A stretch of 64,000 bases of DNA, taken from Aphanomyces cochlioides. Taxonomy: Eukaryota > Oomycota > Saprolegniomycetes > Saprolegniales > Verrucalvaceae. The stretch covers positions 2,542,001-2,606,000 of the forward strand of contig JAHQRK010000009.1 in the NCBI GenBank assembly GCA_019828595.1. The letters are read 5' to 3'. Below, in pieces: positions 30,701 to 39,546 of the stretch. The translations under genes were made by a program, and so were the position numbers. A model generated the notes under the pieces. The model ran no database searches and was not told the origin of the DNA. It was given only the letters and a program-made list of their open reading frames with translations. The stretch's first letter is position 1, and each line of letters opens with the position of its first letter.

Positions 30701-31301
30701 CGGTGTGTTGGGCAGCAGGCAAATCGGAAAATGAACCCGCAGCCATTAAATCCACAAGGAAGTTCTCCAATCTCATCCTCAAGAATTTCACACTACCCAA
30801 CGAGTGGACTCCAAGACGCCCTATACAAAAATCAAGATACAAGATGTGGCCGAAGAAACATTTGGACACAGCGCACCCATGTTCCGACAATGACGCGCCA
30901 TTGAGACAAGAAATCTGCTCCGTCCAAGATGAGTCCAACCAACATGTGGATATTTCCTATGGCACTGGTCCCGTCCAAGATGAGTCAAGCCAACATTTGG
31001 GAGTTCTCCAGATGATGGCCCCGTCCAAGATTATTCCACAGCCATCTGATGACGAAGAACAGACACTTCTGTCCCATGTCTACAACACCCAAGACCAGTC
31101 ACCTTGTCACGAAACATGATGACCCTCACCCAAGTCCAAGATTCGACGTGTCAAGTGTCAACATTGCACTGTATCAACTGATACAACAGAAATCAAGTTT
31201 CAAGAGGTAAAACTTCTTGAGTTCAAATCTCACAAGCACCAATATTATTCACTCAAGAGTGATTAATGACGGTCATTACTATTTAGCGTATAATTAAATT
31301 C

Positions 31302-31320
31302 AATATACGCGATTGTACAC
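31302..31320 (+). promoter_or_regulatory. Conserved LINE 3' terminus (LINE-B example)
   Basis: aatatacgcgattgtacac ends LINE-B immediately before the duplication. LINE-A ends aatatacctccccattgcag and LINE-C ends aatataccccgattgtcat. The shared AATATAC...ATTG suggests a 3' signal recognised by the reverse transcriptase. This is inferred from the three-family comparison. Confidence 0.6.
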
Positions 31321-31334
31321 TGAGCTATACGACC
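31321..31334. repeat. 14-bp target-site duplication
   Basis: tgagctatacgacc between LINE-B copy 1 and LINE-C copy 4. Confidence 0.9.
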
Positions 31335-33025
31335 TCCCTGAAGACTCGGTCGCCAAGTGGCAGTCAATGGTGTACAAGTTCATCTTGACAAGAAAGCGAC
31401 ACAAGGAAGACAAGCACATGTCCTTGATCAACTCTGGCGTGGCGTATCATCCCAGCCTGGGTCTCAGGATTCCGCATATTGCGTCAAGAATTCGTGCTCA
31501 ACGTGTTCAGCGACTTCAATTCCTTGTTCAGACCGACAACGAAGAACCATCGTTATGGTCTGTTCTCCCGAAGCAGCTCTTTCGAAGGTGCATGGAGCCG
31601 TTCGCAAGATACTCGTCGTGGGACTGCCTCATGTATCATCCCAACCACAACACAAATCACATGCGACTTGAAGTACTCCCTTTGTTGTGGCGGAAAATCT
31701 GGGCCAACTGGCATCGTATCCCCCTTACGCGCAAATGTCCTGAAACGCCGACACAATCTCAGCTCCCTACCATGTCTGTTTGGCTGCAAATTCATCCGCT
31801 GTTTTTGGTTCCTGGTTCCAATGGACCAACCTCGCTTGCTGTCGCCCTCAAACATCATCGTCCCTTCTACAAGTTCCTCGCCCAAGAAGGCTTGCATTGC
31901 TTGGACGATTTCGTCACCACACAACGCGTGTGGCCCTCCTATGAAGAATTCAAGTTGCAAATGGAGCCTTACGTTTGGCGGTTCCCTGGCGATGATTTTC
32001 CACGCGTGTTTCGCCATTTGTACTCCCTGCTTTCACTCATTGCGACCACTGTATGGCAAGTACTGGGTATCCCTCTCGTGGAAGCTGTGCCTCCCAATCA
32101 TGAAGTTCAAATCCCCGTCGGACAAGTTTGGAAGAATGTCTTTGTTCCTTTTCAACAATGGCCGCGCAAGTACATCCGATCGATTTGCTTTTGCGCGCCA
32201 CTACTCACCAAACAGCACCCCTTGTCGAGCGATTCAAGAAACAATGATTTGGCGATCAAGAAATACATGAACAAGACTGTGAAACCTTTGATGCGATATC
32301 CAACTCCTGTTCAAGCCGATGTGTGGTGGCGAATCTTGTTTCGGATGCTACCCGTCAACTCTCGCTTCTTTTTCCTTCAAGACACCAACCCTAGCATTAT
32401 CGAATGCTCCTTTCCTGGTTGCTCAGCCGTCGAAACGATACAACACATCCTGTTCGACTGCAAGTTTGTCAAGCCTGTGTGGAATTGGCATCAAGCAGCG
32501 TGGCGGCCGTTTGGTATTCCATTTACATGGAATACGATTATCAACCTCGACGAATTCGCGGTTTCTGAAGAATGGGTGTCTCATTTTTCAGTGATTCGTC
32601 GTTTGTGGGTCCTTCTCGTTTCATCTTTGCTACGGGACTTTTGGATTCATCGCAATCGAACCAAGTTTGAAGGCAAAACAGTGCCATACATCCAGGCGGT
32701 CAAGGAAGTATCTCTTGTTTCGTGGACCGCAAATATCAGACGAATGCTCCGTGATCCTACAATGGACAGTGATGAAGCAATGCAAGTCTCCGAGATAGTC
32801 GAAAAACTCAAGTCTCATACCAACTACACTTGGTTTTGGGAGAAGAACTTGCGAGCGACACTTGTGTAAAGAAGTCTCAAGATTTCAAGACAATGCAAGA
32901 GCTCAATCGAACTCACGCAACGATTCAAGTGGCTTTCGAGTAGAACTTAGTAGTCCTTGTTCCCCATTGGGTCGTCTAGGCAAATATTTATAGGGGTTAA
33001 AGGTCAAATATACCCCGATTGTCAT
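31335..33025 (+). mobile_element. LINE-C copy 4, 5'-truncated
   Basis: Same truncation point as copies 2, 3 and 5, here next to LINE-B instead of LINE-A. It is the best-preserved LINE-C copy, with an open frame. Confidence 0.9.
31337..32869 (+). CDS. LINE-C ORF2 C-terminal fragment, open
   Basis: 510 codons with no stop or frameshift, starting PEDSVAKWQSMVYKFILTRK. It has Trp where copies 1-3 have TGA, and so serves as the reference for this family. It covers the region after the reverse transcriptase and the zf-RVT-like domain (DVWWRILFRMLPVNSR, then C-x4-C...H-x4-C), and ends with LRDFWIHRNRTKFE and a helical tail. The endonuclease and polymerase are absent, so it is a fragment without known activity. 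Confidence 0.85.
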   Translation, partial: PEDSVAKWQSMVYKFILTRKRHKEDKHMSLINSGVAYHPSLGLRIPHIASRIRAQRVQRLQFLVQTDNEEPSLWSVLPKQLFRRCMEPFARYSSWDCLMYHPNHNTNHMRLEVLPLLWRKIWANWHRIPLTRKCPETPTQSQLPTMSVWLQIHPLFLVPGSNGPTSLAVALKHHRPFYKFLAQEGLHCLDDFVTTQRVWPSYEEFKLQMEPYVWRFPGDDFPRVFRHLYSLLSLIATTVWQVLGIPLVEAVPPNHEVQIPVGQVWKNVFVPFQQWPRKYIRSICFCAPLLTKQHPLSSDSRNNDLAIKKYMNKTVKPLMRYPTPVQADVWWRILFRMLPVNSRFFFLQDTNPSIIECSFPGCSAVETIQHILFDCKFVKPVWNWHQAAWRPFGIPFTWNTIINLDEFAVSEEWVSHFSVIRRLWVLLVSSLLRDFWIHRNRTKFEGKTVPYIQAVKEVSLVSWTANIRRMLRDPTMDSDEAMQVSEIVEKLKSHTNYTWFWEKNLRATLV

Positions 33026-33039
33026 TGAGCTATACGACC
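33026..33039. repeat. 14-bp target-site duplication
   Basis: tgagctatacgacc at the LINE-C copy 4 3' end. Confidence 0.9.
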
Positions 33040-34039
33040 TATTATACTTATTCCCATACACACCACATCACACAACACACGTTCTCAAACACATTGACAC
33101 ACACACTTTTTTTCCACACACACAAGAAACCTACAACATATCCCACACACCATCCACTCTCCCAACAAAACAAAACCTACGCAATTCAATTTGGCATCCG
33201 CTCGTCGTCAGCCCTCGACAGTCCCAAGCTTCATTCCTCGTGTCCTCTGTCCATATCCTTTTACACGCATACTATTTAATTATAAACGTTATTATTAGCA
33301 GAGAGTTTTGACCTACATTTTCGTCTTTAAAGTCATGTTTCTCAAACGCTAAAATGTTTTCCAAGTTATTTCTTATTGCATGCAAATCCTCATGAAATTC
33401 TTATTCGGCGGGTCAAATTTCTTATCAAAACTCAAATACTTTGCTTCAGTATGGAGAAACGTTCATCGTCGTTGTCGACCACTGTCAAGTGGCTCATTCA
33501 TATAACGCCAACAAGCCAGGACAGAGCTTTGTGAAGGCAAAGCTACACGATCTTGAAAAGATTGTCGATCCCATTCGAGATGCTTCGTTTTGTTTATCCG
33601 TGTAGATTCCTATTTACATGTATTTTGGATGCATGCCTTGGCTGCCACGTTGAGGTGATTCAAATGAAATTCACAGACTCAGAGATCATTGCAAACGATT
33701 GCATGACTACATCAAGACATGTCGGCGTATCTCGATGTGTCAACCATCGTAAACACACGAGCGTTTGGAGCAAGTCTCGCGAAGAGACTCAACAGAACAA
33801 AAACAAGACTGCATTTGTCTTGTCAAGAGTATAGATGGACACTGCAGATGGACCACAGTCCGTGAAAGAGAGATTCAAGGAATGTCTTATCCATATGTGC
33901 GTAGAGGTGAGCACCTCTTTTCGTGCTGGACGTGGCATGAGGTGACTAGTAAGAGCTGAGAAGAATACAGGAGGAATCCTAAGGAAAGGCAAGAATGTTG
34001 GGAGGAGAGGACGAAATCGGAGAAAAGGGAAAAAACGTT
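33040..34039. other. tRNA-Ile spacer, copy 4
   Basis: 1000 bp. It shares 7 T with spacer 3, gtctcgcg with spacers 3 and 5, and actagtaagag (instead of actagtacgag) with spacer 5 only. Confidence 0.75.
33396..33605 (+). pseudogene. EF-P-like fragment, spacer copy 4 (tentative)
   Basis: Fourth copy of the 70-codon segment, as in spacer 1. Confidence 0.3.
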
Positions 34040-34111
34040 GGTCATACTGGGGCTCGAACCCAGGACCCTGGCGTTATTAGCACCATGCTCTACCGACTGA
34101 GCTATACGACC
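34040..34111 (-). tRNA. tRNA-Ile (AAT), copy 4
   Basis: Identical to copy 1. The 5' end of a LINE-A with complete ORF1 abuts it. Confidence 0.95.
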
Positions 34112-37100
34112 AGTTTCCAATTTGCCAGCTACCCCGCAGTACCACTCTACGCTATCTGACAATATGGTTGCTACCCGCTCGACCAACCCTCGTGCCCCAT
34201 CTTGCTCCTCCGCGTTCTCTCCCTCGGCGTCCAGCCCCAGTGATATGGACGTCATCGTCGTTGCTGACCCATCCCCAAGCGATACCGACATGGCGTCGTC
34301 GTTGGAAGAGGACGTCGACGATGCTTCCAACGCTTCGCATCATGACGCGTCTACGAATCCGCTCCCTACTCCAACGCGCGTTCCGTTTCCACGTCAACGT
34401 GCAACCCCTTCGAAACCGCGCCGTTTTGAACCCTTGCCTGTGACTCGCTCGACGAAGGCTTGCGATCCCGCGAATGATCCAACGACCTCTGACACTTGCG
34501 ACGAAGCCTGGCAAGACGGCGTTCCAACCTCGGAAGATGTGCTCATGACGTCAACGACCTTGCCCGAAGAATCTCCATCAACCACGTCCATCGTGAGTGA
34601 TGGTGGCTTGCCTGGCAAGACTCCGTTGGGTTCTGTTCCTTTCGAGAATGTTCTCTCGACGAGTGATAGTGGCTTCTCGAAGACTCGCTCAAGCACCGAC
34701 GTCAACATGACGACAGGTCAAGGAAGATTCGAGAACAGTCCATCCCTGAGTGAAGGTCCCTTCTCGAAGAATCCCCCGAGCGACAAGTCCACTCTGGCGA
34801 CAGGTCAAGATCCCATCGAGACTAGTCGCTCCATGAGTGATGGTCTCTTCTCGAAGAATCATCGGGCAAGATCTGGAACAATCGCGAACAACCCTGTGGC
34901 CAGTGTTGGTCATGGGAATACTCAAGACCAAGTCACCCATGGAAGCTTCTCGAAGTCCAACGCGAGTGAAGGTCAAACGTGTGACTCTGTCCACCATGGG
35001 ACAGGGTCCGGACAAGACCAAGCCTCTGACGCACGCTTGAGTGTTGGTCTGACGCACGACTCGGACTCTCACTCAGTCCGCCAGCCATCGTCTCAGGCTT
35101 CACCCGGATCGCATTTGGAAAACATTTCTCAATCTGGCGGAGCCCAGACACCTGGCCGTGGCCAACCCAACAACCGCCAGGCCCCCAACGACGTATGGGC
35201 CTTCCAAGCGCAACAGCGGTCTCAGTCTGCCAAGGCCATCAAGACCAAGGACGTTGCTCCTTACCAGCCCACGATGGAGGAACTCGAACCCCTCCTTCGC
35301 AAGCGTGCTGCTGGAACCCTCACGTTTGAAGACACCCTCCCGATCCAGAAGCACTCGGCGCGCGGCATCGTCGGCTGGTTGCAGATGCCCACGGGTGCAC
35401 ACACGAAGACCATCGATGTTTCAGCTGCCATGGCATCGATCCTTTTCGACAACCAAGCCCTCGGCCTCGACACTGCGATTGCTGACATTGTGAGATGCGA
35501 GAAGGACATCCCGAACCGCATGCTCAAGTGGGGTGTTGCCTCTCACGAAGCGATGACGAAGCTGCGAGGCATCGCGTTTAAGATTCAAGTCGCTCGAGAT
35601 GGCTCGTCCCAACACTTCACGATGAACGTTCCGCACGTCCTCGGCGGATTTTTCATGGACATCCCTCAAGGCCTTCAAGATCAAGACGAAGAGCGCCTGA
35701 TCTTCGACGTCATGACCAAGTTGGAGCCACGCTTCCTGTGGGGCTCCTACCCCAACGTTTCCTCTTCAAGCGGTATGGCGAGCTCTCGGTACCGCCTTTA
35801 CTTTGAAGGAACCTCCGTACCAACGACCATACAGCGCGACGGCCGTCTCGTCGAAGAAATTCTTTTCAAGGGCCGTTGTCTCCGCGTGTACGGTCAAGGG
35901 TGGTATTTTCGTGACAAGAACTTGGTTCGTTTGGACCTTGATGCAACGTCCCGCCAATATGGATTGAACAAGCCAGCTCCCAGCCCAACCAACCCGCCTT
36001 CTTCGACTCCCAAGGCGCCAAAACGTCGGAAAACTGCGCAAGCCAACCCTCCGCAGTGGACTGGCGTCAAGGCGTCGAGAGGCAAGCGCAAGAAGACGCA
36101 ACAGCAAGTGGATTCCCCCGAGCATGGCCGCTCTTGGATTTCGCCCAACATGTTTGAAGCCCTCGACGAACGTGTGTGTGTCAACCCCGAGGAACACGTT
36201 GCTCAGTTTGGCGATTACAAGATCTCAACGATTGTACCCAAGCTGGACGTCTCGGATGACCCTCCCCACCTCCCTACGTCCGGTCAATTTGTCGGCGGCA
36301 CCAAGATCCAAGATGGCGTTCCCAAGCGCATAGAAATGTCTCTTGACGAAATTCTCGCCGAACTACAAGACCTCGACACCAAGACAGCCAAAGTTCCATT
36401 GCATCTCTCAACCCAAGTCGAAGATGCAGTGACCAACAGCTCGTTCAACCTTGCCCAACTCATCAACGACGGCCGCGTCGACATGCTGTGTAGCCATCTC
36501 GAGCGTTCCCCGATTGAATTTGGCTTGCAACTGCACCGACTTTTTGATGAAGACCGTGCATGCTTTGAGTACTTTGTGAGACAACGCCTCCTCCATCGGT
36601 GGCTTCGAGCGACTTGGGGTGGAGACAAACCGTTCTCCCAGCTGTACTCATTGACGTGGGGTGTGCGTATGACCCGCGAGCACGTTCAAGCCATCTTCAG
36701 CAACATCGAGCTATTCAAGAACATCGACTTCATCGATACTACCATTGACGGCGACGAGATTTCCCTCCACCGCGGCGACCTGGAAGAAGTGTTGGCTGTG
36801 GCAGAAGTTCTCTTGGCCATTCATGCTCCAACGTACTACAACAGTGATGCTGCGATCGTGGCCTCTACCAAGTACCCGGTCACTGCACTGGCTTCTCATT
36901 TGGGCTCCCGCTGTTTGTCGGGCGTATCGCTATCTGCCATATTGCTTGACACGAGCTTCGGCCTCTTGATTTGGAATATCATGGAAACGTTGTATGCCGG
37001 CGAAGACGAGAAGTCGCGATACGTCTTGACCACGATCCTGGAATTCCATGAGGCTGGCTCCCTGGACCCCACCTTCGACAACCAAGTGATGTTCCAACCC

Positions 37101-37813
37101 GACACTCAGACACTCATGCTGGGAGATGTTGCGAACGCAACGTCTGTCGCGTTCCGTGGCTAAGGTGGTCGCGGCCGGTCTCTTCACCAAGTTCCCCATA
37201 CTCGAACTGACCACTGCCAACCTCAATGGGCTGAAAGACAACGGACATCTTGTGGCGCGGCGACTCCAAATTCCGACCCAAGCCGTTTTCTTTCAAGAAA
37301 CCAAAATCAATAACATCAAACATCTCGAAACCTTCCAACTCCACCTCAACAACGAAGTAGGCGTTGGCAAATACAAGCTCTTCACCAACGATCTCCGCAC
37401 TGATCGCGTCGACTCACTCAACAATCGGCGCTGCGGTGTGGCATCGTATTTCCATGGATCCATGCCTGGATTCCTCGACCTGCAACACTTGACCACCCAT
37501 GACCGACCTGGAAGATACATGGTTGTTCGAACTCAGTGGGACGGCGTTCCTGTGTACTTTCACAACGTCTATGCCCCGGTTATCGCTCACTCTCGAGCAC
37601 CGTTTTTCGACGATCTGCCTCGCGACTTTGAAGACGACAGCATTCACTTTGTCGGAGGCGATTTCAACTTACCCCTGGAGGAGCATCTGGACGCGACTCG
37701 ACCTCGCCAAGACCACAACGCTGGTAAGGCGGAATGCATTGCCTGGCTTTCAGCACTTGGTGTTATCGATGCGTGGAGGATGCACCACCCCAACGAGCGC
37801 GTTTACAGCGGCC
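34112..37813 (+). mobile_element. LINE-A copy 5, complete 5' end, broken in ORF2
   Basis: It starts agtttccaatttgcc at the tRNA 5' end, includes all of ORF1, and stops matching LINE-A at codon 230 of ORF2 (equivalent to about 18443 in copy 4). Beyond that lies LINE-D. ORF1 variants (agtgatatgg, gacaggtc) are shared with copy 6 and not copy 4. Confidence 0.9.
34164..37163 (+). CDS. LINE-A ORF1 (copy 5)
   Basis: 999 aa, complete, with the four FSK repeats, the basic stretch and the NMFEAL C-terminal region described for copy 4. It differs from copy 4 by Asp for His near residue 28 (SPSDMDV) and Gly for Cys at residue 185. Both changes are shared with copy 6. The downstream ORF2 is truncated, so this element could not move by itself. 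Confidence 0.85.
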   Translation: MVATRSTNPRAPSCSSAFSPSASSPSDMDVIVVADPSPSDTDMASSLEEDVDDASNASHHDASTNPLPTPTRVPFPRQRATPSKPRRFEPLPVTRSTKACDPANDPTTSDTCDEAWQDGVPTSEDVLMTSTTLPEESPSTTSIVSDGGLPGKTPLGSVPFENVLSTSDSGFSKTRSSTDVNMTTGQGRFENSPSLSEGPFSKNPPSDKSTLATGQDPIETSRSMSDGLFSKNHRARSGTIANNPVASVGHGNTQDQVTHGSFSKSNASEGQTCDSVHHGTGSGQDQASDARLSVGLTHDSDSHSVRQPSSQASPGSHLENISQSGGAQTPGRGQPNNRQAPNDVWAFQAQQRSQSAKAIKTKDVAPYQPTMEELEPLLRKRAAGTLTFEDTLPIQKHSARGIVGWLQMPTGAHTKTIDVSAAMASILFDNQALGLDTAIADIVRCEKDIPNRMLKWGVASHEAMTKLRGIAFKIQVARDGSSQHFTMNVPHVLGGFFMDIPQGLQDQDEERLIFDVMTKLEPRFLWGSYPNVSSSSGMASSRYRLYFEGTSVPTTIQRDGRLVEEILFKGRCLRVYGQGWYFRDKNLVRLDLDATSRQYGLNKPAPSPTNPPSSTPKAPKRRKTAQANPPQWTGVKASRGKRKKTQQQVDSPEHGRSWISPNMFEALDERVCVNPEEHVAQFGDYKISTIVPKLDVSDDPPHLPTSGQFVGGTKIQDGVPKRIEMSLDEILAELQDLDTKTAKVPLHLSTQVEDAVTNSSFNLAQLINDGRVDMLCSHLERSPIEFGLQLHRLFDEDRACFEYFVRQRLLHRWLRATWGGDKPFSQLYSLTWGVRMTREHVQAIFSNIELFKNIDFIDTTIDGDEISLHRGDLEEVLAVAEVLLAIHAPTYYNSDAAIVASTKYPVTALASHLGSRCLSGVSLSAILLDTSFGLLIWNIMETLYAGEDEKSRYVLTTILEFHEAGSLDPTFDNQVMFQPDTQTLMLGDVANATSVAFRG

Positions 37814-39471
37814 CCCCAAACCAGAACCCACAGACCATTGTGATCTCAAGTTACAACTTGTCTACGTGCGTGGAAATGGGAGGCACAACGTTTCGACTTG
37901 GTGGCAAAGACTTCCTGGTTCCCAAATACTCGCGTTATGGCAACAACTACTACGTTACGTTCAACAAGGTCAGTCACCCTTCGATGGCCAAGGCAATTGT
38001 CAAGAAAATGGCTGCATTGACCAAGTCAGTGATAGCAGCATTCAACCCTACTGCTGGTCAGAACATCAAGTCGCCGCATTTGAGAGTCATTTTCAAGTCG
38101 TCTGCGCCTCCTGCAGTGCTGGTGCCAAAATCCGGCGACGCACTACGCGAAATCACCATTACGGATCCGTCGGGTCAGCCTTTTGTCGTCGTGTTTCAGC
38201 ACAAGATCGCTGCTCTGAACAAGACATTGCCTCCGTCGATTGTTTCACGACGTGCAGAGGCCAAGGCTGAAAAAGCGAAGGCAAAAGCGGCCAAGGCAGC
38301 GGCAAAATCTCCTCCGTCAGGAGAAAAAGAACCTGAACATGATGGAGACGATCATGATCAAGACCCTGGAACAAATGCGGAAGGCAAGGCCGACTCAACT
38401 GAGGCATCTGAAGATGGTCAAGATGAACAACCACAGCCAACAGCTCCTTCTCATGGCTCTGATGTCGATATGTCTGGTGACAGCGATCCCCCTAACAACA
38501 ATGGACAAGACAAACAACAAGAAGATGTGGAAATGTCTACCAACGAATCGCCCGCTCTTGCTCCACCAAGTGAGCAGCCCAAGAACTCGCTGGACCTTCA
38601 ATTGGTAACGGGCTACCGGTCTGGACCAGCTCCAAAACGTACTTTGCCTTCGTCCCCACGTTTGGATCCCCTGCCGACATCCAACCGTTTTCATATCCTC
38701 GAAGAAGACGACGTGGAACTCTCGTTTGAAGACTTTGCAGTGCCTCGAATTGTATTGGAAGATTCAAGTGCGCCACGCCCGAAAAAGACCAAAGGCAAAG
38801 CGAAGAAACAACGACTTAACAAGTCTGCTGCAGCCCACCTCGAATTGGCGAAGAAGATCATTCGAGACAAGAAAGTCGAAGGCAGTATCACCGAATGTCA
38901 ACGCATTTTGCGAGATGATCCTCAGCTCGTTGCACATGCTATGTACGCACAAGATGAAGACCTCAGTTTGTTTCAGTCACTTGTTGCAACCAAGACTATT
39001 GAGCGCAAGATGGCTTTGTTAAAAGCTCAAGGCAAGCCTCACAACTACAAACATCACGTCAACTTCATGGCTCAATACAAGATTCACCCGTCAGAAATCT
39101 TGGAAGAATTGACCACGGACATACCAGAGATCAAGCGCATCCTCTTTGCACTTGCTACGATTGACTTATTCCTCTCAAATCGGGCCCCAGACCTCTACAC
39201 AAACTCGGAGGCACTGACTGTTCTATTGAACCAAGAAGCAACAAGATTGCCTGACACCAACTGCTTGACGGACTGGTCGCTGTTTGCTTTGATCGAAAAC
39301 TTCAGCGACAATCTCGAGAAGTTCACTTTGCCGGCTCCCGTCTTGTCGGCCATCTCGATGCTCAAAAGCATCACCAACAATTACCACATCGACGAGCTCT
39401 GCAGCAAAGCTCACCACTCCATGAACGCCGACGAAATTGATCCCCTCGATTTGGAGGACGATCAACTCTAA
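37126..39471 (+). CDS. Chimeric ORF: LINE-A endonuclease fragment fused in frame to LINE-D ORF1
   Basis: 781 codons. Residues 1-230 are the N-terminal endonuclease part of LINE-A ORF2, including QETK and GDFN but ending before RLDYLF and the last His motif, so catalysis is not expected. From residue 231 the sequence switches to LINE-D ORF1: TFRLGGKDFLVPKYSRYG, a stretch of KAEKAKAKAAKAAAK, an acidic low-complexity part, SNRFHILEEDD (matching NMFEAL of LINE-A ORF1), KKTKGKAKKQ, and a helical C-terminus. The fusion arises from the DNA junction at 37813-37815 and is probably accidental. The LINE-D ORF1 start is missing. Confidence 0.75.
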   Translation: MLRTQRLSRSVAKVVAAGLFTKFPILELTTANLNGLKDNGHLVARRLQIPTQAVFFQETKINNIKHLETFQLHLNNEVGVGKYKLFTNDLRTDRVDSLNNRRCGVASYFHGSMPGFLDLQHLTTHDRPGRYMVVRTQWDGVPVYFHNVYAPVIAHSRAPFFDDLPRDFEDDSIHFVGGDFNLPLEEHLDATRPRQDHNAGKAECIAWLSALGVIDAWRMHHPNERVYSGPPNQNPQTIVISSYNLSTCVEMGGTTFRLGGKDFLVPKYSRYGNNYYVTFNKVSHPSMAKAIVKKMAALTKSVIAAFNPTAGQNIKSPHLRVIFKSSAPPAVLVPKSGDALREITITDPSGQPFVVVFQHKIAALNKTLPPSIVSRRAEAKAEKAKAKAAKAAAKSPPSGEKEPEHDGDDHDQDPGTNAEGKADSTEASEDGQDEQPQPTAPSHGSDVDMSGDSDPPNNNGQDKQQEDVEMSTNESPALAPPSEQPKNSLDLQLVTGYRSGPAPKRTLPSSPRLDPLPTSNRFHILEEDDVELSFEDFAVPRIVLEDSSAPRPKKTKGKAKKQRLNKSAAAHLELAKKIIRDKKVEGSITECQRILRDDPQLVAHAMYAQDEDLSLFQSLVATKTIERKMALLKAQGKPHNYKHHVNFMAQYKIHPSEILEELTTDIPEIKRILFALATIDLFLSNRAPDLYTNSEALTVLLNQEATRLPDTNCLTDWSLFALIENFSDNLEKFTLPAPVLSAISMLKSITNNYHIDELCSKAHHSMNADEIDPLDLEDDQL

Positions 39472-39546
39472 GGCTTCTATCCCCTGCTTCAATCCATTTC
39501 AACCTCCCCTCTGACCCCTCCATTCTACTCATTTTCATCTGTACTC

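Larger units (their letters stand above)
22082..31320 (+). mobile_element. LINE-B copy 1, full length
   Basis: This 9.24-kb non-LTR element lies between two copies of the duplication. It starts ccacttttacttttgcc, close to the LINE-A start. It has an 84-bp leader, ORF1 (split by a frame change), ORF2 (split by a 2-bp insertion), and an unusually long 2.3-kb 3' region ending aatatacgcgattgtacac. It has no LTRs and no poly(A). Its proteins are clearly related to LINE-A but diverged, so it is a separate family. Confidence 0.9.
29019..31320 (+). other. LINE-B long 3' region, copy 1
   Basis: 2.3 kb lies between the ORF2 stop and the element end, which is very long for a LINE of this type (157 bp in LINE-A). 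It holds an A-rich first 500 bp, a minus-strand open segment that reads like coding sequence (29912-30040), a 57-bp minisatellite (30101-30500) inside an open frame of 250 codons (29948-30700), and three spaced copies of a gtccaagat-containing repeat near 30919, 30971 and 31021. It is almost unchanged in LINE-B copy 2, so it belongs to the element or was acquired before duplication. Confidence 0.7.

Noticed and set aside
30006..30938. 310-codon and 249-codon minus-strand frames rich in Cys/Leu/Ser/Arg opposite the LINE-B 3' minisatellite
   Set aside because: They are the antisense of a tandem repeat whose unit is divisible by three. The low-complexity composition gives no sign of a real protein.
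30703..31119. 138-codon frame in the LINE-B 3' region
   Set aside because: It starts at GTG, has low-complexity composition with a short internal repeat, and has no recognisable domain. The evidence is too weak for a gene call.
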